DNA from: Bedellia somnulentella
Taxonomy: Eukaryota; Arthropoda; Insecta; Lepidoptera; Bedelliidae
Direction: 5' to 3'
Assembly: GCA_963576735.1 (NCBI GenBank)
Contig: OY755178.1
Coordinates: 11,656,001-11,720,000, forward strand
Length of the DNA: 64,000 bases
In this document: in pieces, positions 43,980 through 55,992 of the stretch
How positions within the stretch are numbered: position 1 is the stretch's first letter
How the letters are laid out: each line of letters opens with the position of its first letter
The notes under the pieces: generated by a model
The model's database searches: none
What the model saw: the letters and a program-made list of their open reading frames with translations, nothing else
Told to the model about the DNA's origin: nothing
Made by a program: the position numbers and the translations under genes

Positions 43980-44870
43980 AATATATCGAAAGAAAGTCAC
44001 CAGCACGTTTCCGTTGCAGCAATTAGTTGTAAGGACCTCGAAAATGTCGTATGAAAGCTCTATGCACGTTCTTTCAATGCGATTTGGGCGCACAATTTTC
44101 AGCTTTAGGTGCAGTAAATATTGTAAGATTATTAAAGCAATAGCTAAATAGTTGACAGAATGTCGAGTAATTGCAACGCAAAAGTTAAAAAGTGCTATGG
44201 AAGTTTGCTTTTATACCACCCTTTAGCTTTACTCAAGTCGAAAAATACTCTTTCATTCGCCTTATGTGTCGTATCAAAGTAGTGCTGTTGCAATCACTCG
44301 ACTCTTAGATCGTATGAGTGCAACCAAGTAATGTTTGCTGTATCAGTTAAAATAATAAGTTAACTGATTTAGGGAAGTTTGTATTTTCTACACGCGCCAT
44401 ATATTTTTTTATCCGTCTTTGTAGGTTACGCGCTTGAGCTATTTGAAGTTTACCCGTAGGTATTTTCACGTGGAAAATTAAATTTGTCGTCTATATTGTC
44501 TACATTATTATTATCATTTCCATGGGCCGCAAGATTTCTGCATAATTATTGATTCAAAAATAATATAAACTTAGTAGTTTAATCTCAAATGCTTTTACAG
44601 AGTATTTATTCAACTTTTAGTCGAGAAATAGTGATGCTGTTGCCATTTTACAACTAGTCAGGGCGCCATGATTGTCAGTTTAGAGTTCCTCATACTAAAA
44701 TATTAGATTTTTGTCATTGTAATAAACACAGAAATACAATAAAAAAAACTCAATAAAAATTACAGATTCTAACGTCGGCATCCAATTAACTAAGAACATC
44801 TGTCGTTAACTTTCATTTTTATTGAATTTGGTTTCAGTCATAAGCCAGTGTTATTTAAGAAGTATTTATT
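43980..44870. other. No recognised feature
   Basis: AT-rich DNA between a truncated SINE-A and a SINE-B. Confidence 0.4.
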
Positions 44871-44879
44871 ATATTCTCA

Positions 44880-45168
44880 AACTCACTCAAACTTTCACGC
44901 CGAATATCCTCTAAGGGATTGGGAGATGTACCAATACAAATAATGGGCAGGCCTATCGCCGCTTTGTACGAATACACTTTCACATGAAAAGTACTACTTA
45001 GCCATGTGGGTTTCCTCACGATATTTTCCCTCACCGTAAACAACCATCATAAATTAACCACGCACATGTCTTATAGAAAAGGCAAATTGTTGTATACCCG
45101 ACCCGGGATTAGAACACTAGTCGTATGCACGATAAACGGTGTTCTACCAACTGAGCTATCACAAACAT
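44880..45168 (-). mobile_element. SINE-B copy, internal deletion
   Basis: Head ACTAGTCGTATGCACGATAA, middle GGGTTTCCTCACGATATTTT. ATTTATTATAT occurs on both flanks. Confidence 0.75.
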
Positions 45169-45169
45169 T

Positions 45170-46290
45170 TATTATATATTTGTGGGTAAAATTATTTTAC
45201 AATAAGGTTGCTTCTATAAATAACAATAAACGATGTTACGCATTACTTGAGTGGATTCATTATATTACCACACTTAACAGAAAATATAATTATGCATGTT
45301 GTCTTCAAAATAGTACGATCATCTTTTGGCGTTAAATGTGGTTTTTTTTAATTCTTAATTGTTGACTAAATTTCTAAAGCATCATGGTAACAACAGAAAA
45401 TATAAAACATTTTATTTGTATTCGGATTCTAAATAACTTATAAATTTAGATCTGTCGCTGTCATTGTACTTTTGAAAGAAGTAGCTGTAAATAGTTCACA
45501 TAATATTAGTAGAAGCATGAATATTTTCTACGGAACCCACCCTGATATATTTTTTGATCCCTCTTATCTGTTGCTGACGTATAGATAGTTATAGTCTTAA
45601 GTACATTTTATTTACTTTTCGTCAAAAACCTCCACTTCTTTTAGTTTTTTTTACCGATTTTAATAGATTTTTGATATGTAAAACCAATTAAGTAAACGTA
45701 TTCTCTATACTATTAAAACTCGACGAAATGGCGTCCATAGTTCTGTAAAAGATTTTGTTCAACTATCATGCAACTTTTACGCTGTATTATGGCTTTCATA
45801 TAATATTCATAGGATCCCTGGGGCTATAATAGATTATTTAAAAGCGTTTTCCTAACTTATATTTTAAAATCGAGAGATAGCCTTTCAAACAACAATTACA
45901 CGACAATATGTGCTATTATAGTAACCGAGATGCTATTTTGTTGAAAGAACCGCTTTTATTCTGCATTAATGCTGTAATAATAATATATCGAAAAACGATG
46001 TTATAAAAGCAAGTTTTACGACAAAAAAGCATTTAAGTTACTTTCATAAAGCTGTCATAAGACTTACAGTTGTATGAAGGCAATAAGAGTTATCTTTATA
46101 AAGTTATCGAGTAAACGCGATATGAATTAGTCAAGTCAACGTTTACTCAGAAAGTTTAAAGAACTAAAAAGAGTTGGGTGCTAATATATCTTGAAAACTT
46201 TTTTTATACGGCTTATTGACAAAATACGAGCTTTTATACGAGTGTCTTTCGATCTATAGTCATAAGAGAAAAATCTTATATGACTTTTTG
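45170..46290. other. No recognised feature
   Basis: AT-rich; possible fragments of old repeats near 45690-45770. Confidence 0.4.
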
Positions 46291-46295
46291 CTAGT

Positions 46296-46405
46296 TGACC
46301 CCATCACCCAAGATCCCTTGTAAAGCCCCAAATTCCATTTTTTGCCTCTTACGTACACCCAAGGGCAGAAATGGGGTTGTGACATTCTAAGCCGGCACTA
46401 CATGG
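46296..46405 (-). mobile_element. SINE-A 5' part
   Basis: CCTCTTACGTACACCCAAGG and TCTAAGCCGGCACTACATGG. Confidence 0.6.
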
Positions 46406-47127
46406 TGTAAAATTACAAATGTATATTTACATACATATTTAATAGGTAACCTAATAGTGAGGCAGACCTATTTGTTATTTATTTATCTGTACTCTGTATC
46501 ACATAACAACACTCAATTTTTGTTCCGTTTTCGAACTTGTTTTCAATTAGTCTTAACCATAGATTTATTACGCTATACTTACGTATATAGATTGGCAATA
46601 CAAAGACGACAGCAAGATAACAAAAAGTAGAACGGTGTGCGTAAATGGGTGTGTGTGCGTGACATTAGTATGGCGGATTCCATACTAGTCCTGTTAAAAT
46701 TCACGGCTCCCCATATACTGTATTAATAAACAACTACATATAAAAAACCTAATCATATGTTGTCTGTTTCCTTTTGAAGAAACAAATCACCACAAGAAAT
46801 ATTTATAATACATGCACTTATTTTTCTTTTAACTTCCATAGAACCAATGTCGATGTAGAAAATGCAAAGGTAGAAAAGCAAACAAAAAATAGTTTTATAT
46901 GTTAAAACAATGCCGCAAGCATAGGTGACGTGGCCCACAATTTATATGGCTCAAGTTTTAATCTCGTGTCTCGTGTGGCTGGAGGCTTCTTTGCAACTTG
47001 CGGCTTATCACGACATTTGCAGGGTTACCAGCGCAGTATAATCAACAATGCCATGTAGAAATGTTTTGTTTTTATGATTTCGTATAATTTTTGTCTGAAG
47101 AGTTCTTGAGAAGTAAATAATGTATGA

Positions 47128-47235
47128 TAAAGTTAGAGAAGCTTCAGAGATTTGCCAAGATCGTAAATATTGGTGATTGATATGCTCTGCCTACCACAAT
47201 GGGAACTAATGGCGTAAACATATTTATTAATGTGT
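47128..47235 (+). mobile_element. RTE-like LINE 3' fragment
   Basis: A short, diverged match ending CTCTGCCTACCACAATGGGA and AATGGCGTAAACAT. Confidence 0.6.
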
Positions 47236-47269
47236 GTGTGTTGGTGTCGGTGTGTAGACATCCATACCA

Positions 47270-48003
47270 AAAAAAGCGGCCAAGAGCGAGATGGACTCGC
47301 TAATGAAGGGTTCCGTAGCAGCGCTAGCAGCAGGTAGGTAACATAGTGATATACAAGTTTAAAATGTTTAGTTTAAAATGTTATTTACTTATCACTGATT
47401 TACTATAAGAAAACAATGGTGCACGTTTTATGCGTAAGGCCTGTGATAGTAAAATTATTGTTATATAGTGAAATTAATAAATTAGGTAAGTAATTTGATT
47501 TATGACGTTTAAAAATAGAACTACTGGCTAGATCTCATTCAAACCAATTTTCGTTAGTAGTTTGTATAGTAATACACATCATATATTTTTTTTAGTTTTA
47601 TCATGCCCATATTTTAGAAGTTACGGGGGGGGACACACATTTTACCACTTTGGAAAAGTCTCTCGCGCAAACTATTCAGTTTTGAAAAAAATGATATAAG
47701 AAACCTCAACATCATTTTCAAATATCTTTTGATAGATACTCCACACGTATAGGTTTGATGGAAAAAAAATTTGAGTTTCAGTTCTATGTATGGGGAACCC
47801 TAAAAATTTTGGATTTTTTTCAGATTTTATTTTAAAATCTTAATGCGGTTTACAGAATACATCTACGCACCAATTTTAAATAATGTAGTTCTTATAGTTT
47901 CGGAATAAACTGGCTGTGACATACGGATGGACGGACAGACGGACAGACATGACGAATCTATAAGGGTCCCGTTTTTGCCATTTGGCTACGGAACCCTAAA
48001 AAC
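47270..48003 (+). mobile_element. 'GGCCAAG...GGCTACGGAACCCTAAAAA' repeat, copy 1
   Basis: It starts near AGCGGCCAAGAGCGAGATGG and ends GGCTACGGAACCCTAAAAA. The end partly mirrors GGGTTCCGTAGC near the start. Confidence 0.6.
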
Positions 48004-48061
48004 GTAAAAATTACGCAAATTCTAATTTACTTTATCTGTTTACTGCTTGAGAAATTCAAAA

Positions 48062-48685
48062 ATAAAAAACCGGCCAAGTGCGAGTCGGATCGCGCACTAA
48101 GGGTTCCGTACTATCATATATATAGAAAATCCCGTTTGTGTGAAAATCATGGGAGCCAAATTAGGTAAGTAATTTGATTTATGACGTTTAAAAATAGAAC
48201 TACGGGCTAGATCTCATTCAAACCAATTTTCGTTAGTAGTTTGTATAGTAATACACATCATATATTTTTTTCAGTTTTATCATGCCCATATTTTAGAAGT
48301 TACGGGGGGGGGACACACATTTTACCACTTTGGAAAAGTCTCTATCGCAAACTATTCAGTTTTGAAAAAAATGATATAAGAAACCTCAACATCAAATACC
48401 TTTTGATAGATATCCCACACGTATAGGTTTGATGAAAAAAAAAATTTTGAGTTTCAGTTCTATGTATGGGGAACCCTAAAAATTTTGGTTTTTTTTTCGG
48501 ATTTTATTTTAAAATCTTAATGCGGTTTACAGAATACATCTACGCACCAATTTTCTATAATGTAGTTCTTATAGTTTCGGAATAAACTGGCTGTGACATA
48601 CGGACGGACGGACGGACAGACGGACAGACATGACGAATCTATAAGGGTCCCGTTTTTGCCATTTGGCTACGGAACCCTAAAAAGA
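48062..48685 (+). mobile_element. 'GGCCAAG...GGCTACGGAACCCTAAAAA' repeat, copy 2
   Basis: It starts AACCGGCCAAGTGCGAGTCG. From ATTAGGTAAG (47481 and 48160) to the end it is nearly identical to copy 1, an offset of about 679 bp. Confidence 0.65.
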
Positions 48686-48884
48686 CAGACCTGTTCACAT
48701 AACAATCAACAAAAAATTTTTTATTTCAAACCACCAAGTGTTTGGTTTTGGGTCTATATTCACACGTATGTTTAATCACACTGACTCTTTTCTCTGCATG
48801 AGTATTCTACTAAGCGACTAAGAATATTAAGCCTTATAAGCATAGGTGACGTGGCCCACCACCACCACACAAAAGGAATAAAGT

Positions 48885-49540
48885 AAACTACGATTACCAA
48901 ATTGCGAATACGGTCCTGAATGAGGTTTCAAATATACGTGATTTAGGCGTTCAACTAGATAGCAAAATGCTATTCGAGGCCCACATAAATTTAATCGTTG
49001 ATAAAGCAAATAGAATGCTAGGCTTTATAAATAGAATTTGTAAGTCATTCTCGTCAACTCATTCACTTAAAGTATTGTACATGTCATACGTCAGATCAAT
49101 TCTTGAGTACTGCTCTAATGTATGGTCACCTCTGTATGAGAAATATATTTGTAGGATAGAAGCTATTCAACATAGATTTTTACGCACGTTGGCTTAGAGA
49201 ACGAGAGAACGAGAACGAGAACGAGAACGCGTTAATTATAGCAACTACGCTCAATTAGAGGCTAAGTTTCATTTAGACAGTCTTAAAAATCGACGTATTG
49301 TTTCTGATATGGCATTGTTATATGATATATTGCATAATAACATTGACTCCCCGGACCTTCTCAGTAAAATCACATTAAATGTACCCAAGAGGAGAACACG
49401 ACTGACAAATATATTTTAAAACCAATTTGCGAGTACTAATTTTGCCTCTAGTGAAACAATTAATAGAATGGTCAATACATACAATAATGAGTTTCTGGCT
49501 AATAGATCTGTTCGCGGAAACTAAACTATCATTCCTAAAA
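48885..49540 (+). mobile_element. Jockey-like LINE reverse transcriptase C-terminal fragment
   Basis: The frame RDLGVQLDSKMLFEAHINLI, DKANRMLGFINRICKSF and VLYMSYVRSILEYCSNVWSP is the thumb and C-terminal region of jockey/CR1-type reverse transcriptases. It stops at 49195, next to a GAGAAC repeat. Homology then continues in another frame (FHLDSLKNRRIVSDMALLYD, 49266-49330). Confidence 0.75.
49199..49232 (+). repeat. (GAGAAC)n microsatellite in a LINE frame
   Basis: GAACGAGAACGAGAACGAG-type units directly after the stop at 49195. Confidence 0.8.
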
Positions 49541-49625
49541 AAGGTTAAAACGGTGTTACTTAAGGAAACTACTTGATAAATATTATGTATTTGTCCATTA
49601 CAATAGATTTCATTCCCATTAAAGT

Positions 49626-49676
49626 TCTAACACACATAATCACACACACACTCTCACACATACACAAACACACATT
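49626..49676 (+). repeat. CA-rich simple repeat
   Basis: Imperfect ACACAC stretch after the jockey-like LINE fragment. Confidence 0.7.
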
Positions 49677-49679
49677 TAA

Positions 49680-51050
49680 AGAAAAATAATTATATTTAAT
49701 TTGTCCATACATATTTCTGTTACAAATAAATGCTCAGTTTATTTAATGAAATTTGTGAAACATATAATTGGCACGATAAATTGTTATATTTTAAAATGCT
49801 TGTTAATAGATTAAGTGCTGTTTGTTTTACTCAATAATAAATAAATAAATAATGATCGTTTACCTGATTAACAAAAGATCCGATTGAAAGACTAACATAA
49901 GTCGACCTTAATTTTACTGACTTGAACCTACCTACTAACCTACTGGTAATTCTAATTTGGAAATGCTTACCATGAGTATGTATTATGTATGAATTGTATT
50001 TAATGGCGGACTACTTAAATATTAACGCTTATATAAAATGTTTCAGTTTATTCATGTTAAAAACAAAATGTACCAGGGTTGCATGTTGTTCCAGGGCTAA
50101 ATATAATAATGCAGTGCTTCTTGAAGATGATTAACTTTTGCCTCGTTTATAAATATTGTTGTTCGCATCACTTTACGATACGACTTGGATTCTGTTAGTG
50201 CAAAGTGAAGACGGAATCTTTAGAGAAAACTTTGCTCGTTATCGTGAAGAATATCTTTGAAATAAGATCGAAGTAAATTTGTTTTATTACAAATACACTT
50301 TGGAAAATAGAGCTATTTTAGTAATAGCTCTACATAATTAAGGGAGTAGGCGTTCAGATGGGGTAAGTGCGCGTTGTTAAAGACTTTTGTAGTGTTTTGG
50401 TTCAGATAGAAATCTACGTCAGAGTGTTGTAGGTACTAGTACGTAGCATGCATTAAAGCAATGCGAAATTAAGTAACTTAGCGAGGTAAGTGATAATTGA
50501 GTACTAACTTATGGTATTTGGTTTGTATGATAATAGTTTAAATTTTATAATCTCACTATTTCTAATACGCAACTCAACACTAAAATCTCGGATTACACGC
50601 TCAGTCATTCCTTAGTTTCAAAAATCAAAATCGAAATATTCTGATAAAAGTAATACAACTAGGTGATGAAATTTAACTTTCCTGTTTTAAACTCTAAGGG
50701 TAAGAAGATTTATTTAATTTTATTTTTATTTTATTTTATTTCGTTTGGAAGATTTACAGCTTTATATCCATTTAAAAAAAAACAAAATTATTACAGGAAG
50801 CCATTTGAAAAATTTTCACATATACATATCTATATCATGAATATAAAAAGGTCCTAGACTCTACAAATAATAATTACATAGGTGAAATATATTAATGTAA
50901 GTTAACATGAATATTGCTAATATGCCAAAAAAATAAATAAACAAAACTAAGACTAAATTTAAAACTTACGCCATATTAAGAAAAGATATACTCACCAATA
51001 CATCCTGCTATGTACCAACTAATAAAATTTGTATTTATGCTTAGTTAGAA
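49680..51050. other. No recognised gene
   Basis: AT-rich. A GC-richer patch with a minus-strand donor-like site (GTATGTAAGTGG) follows at 51055-51140. Confidence 0.4.
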
Positions 51051-51164
51051 AACCACTTACATACCGCGGTGTAAGAATGTTAGTGAGACGCTGCTATAGT
51101 GAGTCCGCTGTAGTGTGCGCTCTGACTAAACTTTCACAGACCCTTGATTGACCTTATCTATTAC

Positions 51165-51405
51165 TTATATTGTGTGACTTGTTCAATACCTCTTTCTACC
51201 TTCGGGTGTCGTAAGAGGAGACTAACGGAATTGGGCTTTTTTAGGTGGTTTTTGGGCGATGTGGTTGGAGACCTATCACCAACAATACTTTGTTGCTACC
51301 ATCTTGTACCAGGTAGGGGTACCAACTTACAAATATGACTTAGGAAACTCTTGCACTGAAACTCTGGCTATTCCGTTTTGGTGTTTATGGTCGTTGTATA
51401 TATGC
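51165..51405 (+). mobile_element. SINE-A copy running into a tandem duplication
   Basis: Diverged copy whose 3' end (CTCTGGCTATTCCGTTTTGG) lies in unit 1 of the 285-bp duplication and is therefore repeated. Confidence 0.6.
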
Positions 51406-51903
51406 TATAAGATATTGGATTGAATCAGGCGTTACTTTGACTCGTGTTGAGTCGAAACGCGTCGCATGTTTGTGGTTGCCTGTGGTTTTCGCTTGCGGGT
51501 GTGTGTGTGGTGCATTGTCTGCTTTTCGATTTCTTGTAAGTGGGAGGGCGGGCGGTGCACAGTGCATGTTGCATGAAGACTGCAGGTATTATTTAGCGGA
51601 ATTAAGCGAAGAAATTTATATGACTTAGGAAACTCTTGCACTGAAACTCTGGCTATTCCGTTTTGGTGTTTATGGTCGTTGTATATATGCTATAAGATAT
51701 TGGATTGAATCAGGCGTTACTTTGACTCGTGTTGAGTCGAAACGCGTCGCATGTTTGTGGTTGCCTGTGGTTTTCGCTTGCGGGTGTGTGTGTGGTGCAT
51801 TGTCTGCTTTTCGATTTCTTGTAAGTGGGAGGGCGGGCGGTGCACAGTGCATGTTGCATGAAGACTGCAGGTATTATTTAGCGGAATTAAGCGAAGAAAT
51901 TTA
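51334..51903 (+). repeat. Perfect 285-bp tandem duplication
   Basis: Units 51334-51618 and 51619-51903 look identical. Each joins a SINE-A 3' end to a CpG-rich stretch (GTCGAAACGCGTCGCATG, GGGAGGGCGGGCGGTGCAC). Confidence 0.9.
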
Positions 51904-52004
51904 TTAATTTTAGTATTTATATGCTATAATTTACAATCCATCTACGTGGGATAAAATAACAATAAAATATTATTTCTTGAAAACTCTAGCTGAAAATAAT
52001 GGAA

Positions 52005-52255
52005 AAAGGTGTTGTTGGAAAATATGACGAAAATTTATATTCTACCTTACTTTGGCTATAATATTTAATTCATCAGAGAGGAAAATTAACAATAAAAACT
52101 TACACTTTGTCACAAAACACTGCCTGAAAATAAGGTATCTTGGGTAAATATACGACAAAAGCAAATGGGCATCATAACAATAATTAGGACCCAAATATTT
52201 AGTTTGTTTTTGATGATTTGGGCACACAGAGAGGATCATCATCATCATCCGCCAA
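52005..52255 (+). repeat. Duplicated segment, copy A
   Basis: It matches 56925-57120, including AAATATTTAGTTTGTTTTTG and CATCATCCGCCAATAGACGT. A second matching block is 52860-52975 against 59565-59675 (CAACAAATTAAGCTTA). Confidence 0.6.
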
Positions 52256-52410
52256 TAGACGTCCACAGATGAACTAAGGACGGTCCTATACTTACCTCAT
52301 CATCCACATCCCGCAGTTTTTTCCATGTCCTCGGTCCTCCTTGTGGGGGCATATCCATACTGCGCCGTCCGAACGTAGCCGCCACTCCAAAAGCTCCCAA
52401 CTCATTTCCT
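52235..52410 (-). mobile_element. LINE C-terminal fragment, diverged
   Basis: CGCCAATAGACGTCCACAGA, then GTCCTCGGTCCTCCTTGTGG and CGTAGCCGCCACTCC match the same family as 39300-39625, minus orientation. Confidence 0.4.
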
Positions 52411-52439
52411 CGGAGTCGATCGATGCAAGTAAATTGGGA

Positions 52440-52860
52440 AAAGAGATATATACATATGTAGAACCAGTGCGGATGAGATTTTCAATGAAGAATGACCATG
52501 GAGGACACGTTTAGATGAAACTAGCTGACCTGACAGACTTCTTACTGTAAATTTGCTTATGCCGAACTTTAGGCGTTTTTATAAAAAAAATGTTAACACT
52601 TAGGGGTATGAAAATATATGTTCTTAGACCTACTGCATATGCATGAAAAATTTGGTTAATATCGGTAAAGCCGTTTCGGAGGAGTACGGAGACAAACATT
52701 GTAACACGAGAATTTTATATATTAGAAGAAGATAAGGAATGTGTTCAAAAAGGCAGCTGTACAAAGAATGAAGAATAAAAGAGAATGTATAAAATTATTA
52801 ATTATGTAAATGAAACTCGATTGGTTTGACAGTCGATATAAAGTGACGATCTTGAATATT
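52440..52860 (+). mobile_element. RTE-like LINE fragment split by a Helitron
   Basis: Positions 52440-52520 and 52733-52860 together match the LINE C-terminal region (AGAACCAGTGCGG, then GTGTTCAAAAAGGCAG and AAAGAGAATGTAT). Confidence 0.65.
52521..52732 (-). mobile_element. Helitron-like non-autonomous element, 212 bp
   Basis: Read on the minus strand it begins TCTTCTTCTAATATATAA and ends GTCTGTCAGGTCAGCTAG. The host bases are A (52520) and T (52733) with no target duplication, and joining them restores the LINE sequence (TTTAGATGAAA to TAAGGAATGTG). A TC start, CTAG end and A/T insertion are Helitron hallmarks. Confidence 0.65.
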
Positions 52861-52977
52861 TCTATTATTATGTTTAATTATATCTTTTTGTAGATGCAAA
52901 GGGTATTTATTTTCCATATAAAGAGGTACGTCATCATCACACCGACTTATTTCAACAAATTAAGCTTAATTTGAAAT

Positions 52978-53040
52978 AAGTCTCTGCCTACCCCAATGGG
53001 AACTAACGGCGTGAGAATATGTATGTATGTATGTATGTAT
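52978..53040 (+). mobile_element. RTE-like LINE 3' terminal piece
   Basis: Only the last 60 bases are present: GTCTCTGCCTACCCCAATGG, GGCGTGAGAATATG, (TATG)n. It is an extreme 5' truncation. Confidence 0.65.
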
Positions 53041-54706
53041 TGAAATATTGTTATACAAATTTTAAACTCCTAAAATAAAACCGAAAATGTTAAAAAATAA
53101 ATAAAGAAAAAAAGGTTTTCTGTGTGTGAATGAAACGAAGCGAAAGGAAAAAGAAGTTTCACAACTTGGCCCATTTACTGCGATCTGGTCGGGCGTTGCT
53201 GACAGCGACAGGGCCTGCCAAGGCGTGGAACTTCTGATATCTGAAAGGATGGCTCAGTGTATGAAAGGTTACGAATGTGTGAGTCCAAGGCTCCTGTGGT
53301 TAAAGGTGTATATAGGGCTTGTCCGGATGCGCATAATTTGTGTGTATGCTCCGGACATGTTTAAGTCACTTTCCGAGAGGGGAGGAGTTTTAGAATTAGG
53401 AGTGTTAGATGATGTTGTGAATGGGTGTGATCAGAATGAGAGGATTGTAATGTTAGGGGATTTTAATGGCTGGGTTGGTGTGTCACGCAACGGTTGTGAA
53501 AAGATTTAGGAAAGTATGGTGATCAAAGGGTGAACGATAATGGCGAGAAAGTTATTGAGGTATATTTGGCGAAGCATTTTTGAGTTACAAACACGTTGTT
53601 TGAACATAAAGATATCCATATGAGAGGAAACGAGATAAGTATGATTGATTTTGTGATTATTGATGAAAGGCTGAGAGCAAAGGTTGTTGACACCAGAGTC
53701 TATAGGGGCACGAATGTTGGCTTAATTTCTTGTTATATTCCGAGTAAGGGGTCTGTGCACGCGTTGGCTTTATAGGGACAAAGTGTCAACAACGGATCCT
53801 GCGAGAATAAAAGAGGAGAAATCGGAAGAAGATGAAAAGATCAGTGATGAATACGTGAAGAAATTGGATGATAGACTAAGTTGCGTGGAGATGATGGATG
53901 AAATGGAAATAGAAAAAGTATGGAATATGCTCAAATTGACAATAGTTGAATGTGCGACGGAAGTATGTGGATTGTGTAAAAGGACAAATAGACCACCAAC
54001 AAGTTGGTGGGCTAAGAGTGTGAAAGAGGCAGTCGAAGAAAAAAAGAAAGCTTGGTTATATTTACTAGCGGCCAGAGCTAGTAAACGAATGGATGCGACA
54101 GTAACAGATGATGTAGTGAAAAATAGTGAAGATGAATATAAGAGAGTTAAGAATGAGGTTAAGAAGAAAATAGAAAAGAAAAAGCGTGATCTGTAAGAAT
54201 GATGTGAGAGGAAACTTTCTGATAATTTCCGGAATAACCAGAAGTTGTTCTGGAAATATATCCGGAAAGAAAAGGGAGTTTTCCAAAACACGAGAGTGAA
54301 TGTAGTGAAAGATGATCAGGGTGAATTGGCGACGGAAGAAAGTAGCATGAAACGAGTATGGAAGAACTGTTTTGAGGGACTCTTTGAAAAAGTGGACGCA
54401 TCCATTTCTTCGCCAATCGGCAGTATTGTTGATTGGAACGTGCGATGGGCGACTTAAGTGAAAGGAGATCAGTATGGAAGAAATCATGAAAGCAATGAAA
54501 ATAATAAAAATAAGGAAGGCGGCAGGCTGTGATAGGGTAACTATCGAAATGCTGACGGCTGATAAAGGGTTAGTGGCTTCTTGGTGGTCCTTCCTTTTTC
54601 AAAAATCCTGGTCGAGTGTCAAAGTACAACAAGACTGGTGCAAGGCGGTGATTGTACCTCTGTATAAAGGAAAAGGGTCACGCCAGGAGGCTAAAAACTA
54701 CCGCGG

Positions 54707-55418
54707 CATTAGCCTACTCAGCATTGTCGGTAAGTTGCATGCAAAGGTATTGATTGAAAGAGTGATGAATGAAACTGATGAGAAAATATGGGATGTGCAA
54801 GCAGGATTTAGGAAAGAATGGGATGTATCGATGAAATCTTCTCTATCTTCTCTCTAAGGAGCATCACCGAAAAGTTCTTAGCCAAGAAACAAAAGGTGTA
54901 TTGCACCTTCATTGATTTAGAGAAGGCGTATGATAGGGTGGTAAGTGTTTATGGGAGGTGTTATCCAAGTTCGGTTTGGGGAGTCAACTTATACGTGCAT
55001 TGGTTTCACTCTATGAGGATTCTAGTGCATGTGTAAGAGGAAAAGGGGAAAACACTGACTGACATTAGCCTACTCAGCATTGTCGGTAAGTTGCATGCAA
55101 AGGTATTGATTGAAAGAGTGATGAATGAAACTGATGAGAAAATATGGGATGTTCAAGCAGGATTTAGGAAAGAATGGGATGTATCGATCAAGTCTTCTCT
55201 ATCTTCTCTCTAAGGAGCATCACCGAAAAGTTCTTAGCCAAGAAACAAAAGGTGTATTGCACCTTCATTGATTTAGAGAAGGCGTATGATAGGGTGGTAA
55301 GTGTTTATGGGAGGTGTTCTCCAAGTTCGGTTTGGGGAGTCAACTTATACGTGCATTTGTTTCACTCTATGAGGATTCTAGTGCATGTGTAAGAGGAAAA
55401 GGGGAAAACACTGACTGG
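54707..55418 (+). repeat. 356-bp tandem duplication inside the LINE
   Basis: Unit 1 (54707-55062) and unit 2 (55063-55418) are almost identical, each starting CATTAGCCTACTCAGCATTG. A handful of differences are visible, including TTATCCAAG against TTCTCCAAG. It duplicates part of the reverse transcriptase. Confidence 0.9.
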
Positions 55419-55504
55419 TTTGGCATCTCTAGGGGTGTCCGACAGGGTTGTGTAGCTTCTCCGTGGCTTCTCAATTTGTTTATGGATGACTGTTTGACAG
55501 AATT

Positions 55505-55992
55505 CGGTATGCAAAGTTTTTTTAGGTATTTATTAAATATTTTTATTCGATAGCAAACACAAAAATAAAAGACTAATTTGAATATTTTTTATCTTAAATG
55601 AGTAATTGCAAAGTTATGATTTTTTAAAGATTGTTCAACTTTTGTACTTAATGACGTCATCGAACGAAAATATCACGTAGCGACATGCAAATAAAGTGAA
55701 ATGCTTAACAAAAATGTTGCTGATTGCAAAACATTTCACGAATTTGTGATCTCAAATGAAATTATTACGGTATTATACTGAACAAACCTATGATTTTCGA
55801 TATTTTGTTAATAAACTGCAAAAACGATTGTCTTTGAAATAACGCTGAAGGTCAAATACTGTTACAGTATTTTGTTGAAATAACGGTCATCCTAGCTTTG
55901 TTTGATTTAATTTCAAGAAAATATGTTTTAAAAACATAATATCTCGAAGTGGTTTCGTAATCAGCACCACTTTTGTAAAACTTTGCATACCG
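55505..55992. mobile_element. 488-bp TIR element inserted in the LINE
   Basis: Inverted ends of 16 bp (CGGTATGCAAAGTTTT and its complement) are flanked by AATT on both sides (55501-55504, 55993-55996). Removing the insert and one AATT restores the LINE reading (CTGTTTGACAGAATT joined to GCGTAAAAGTG), as seen in the other copy at 13940-13980. There is no coding capacity; it is a MITE-type element. Confidence 0.8.

Noticed and set aside
47281..48685. Regularly spaced repeats resembling an array
   Set aside because: They are two copies of an interspersed repeat, not a CRISPR-type array; the genome is eukaryotic.
51385..51852. Two identical 60-codon minus-strand frames (MHCAPPALPLTRNRK...)
   Set aside because: They are the same frame seen twice because of the 285-bp tandem duplication; no domain and no splice support.
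53770..54487. Long minus-strand frames over the LINE linker (173 and 140 codons)
   Set aside because: They are antisense shadows of the coding LINE strand.
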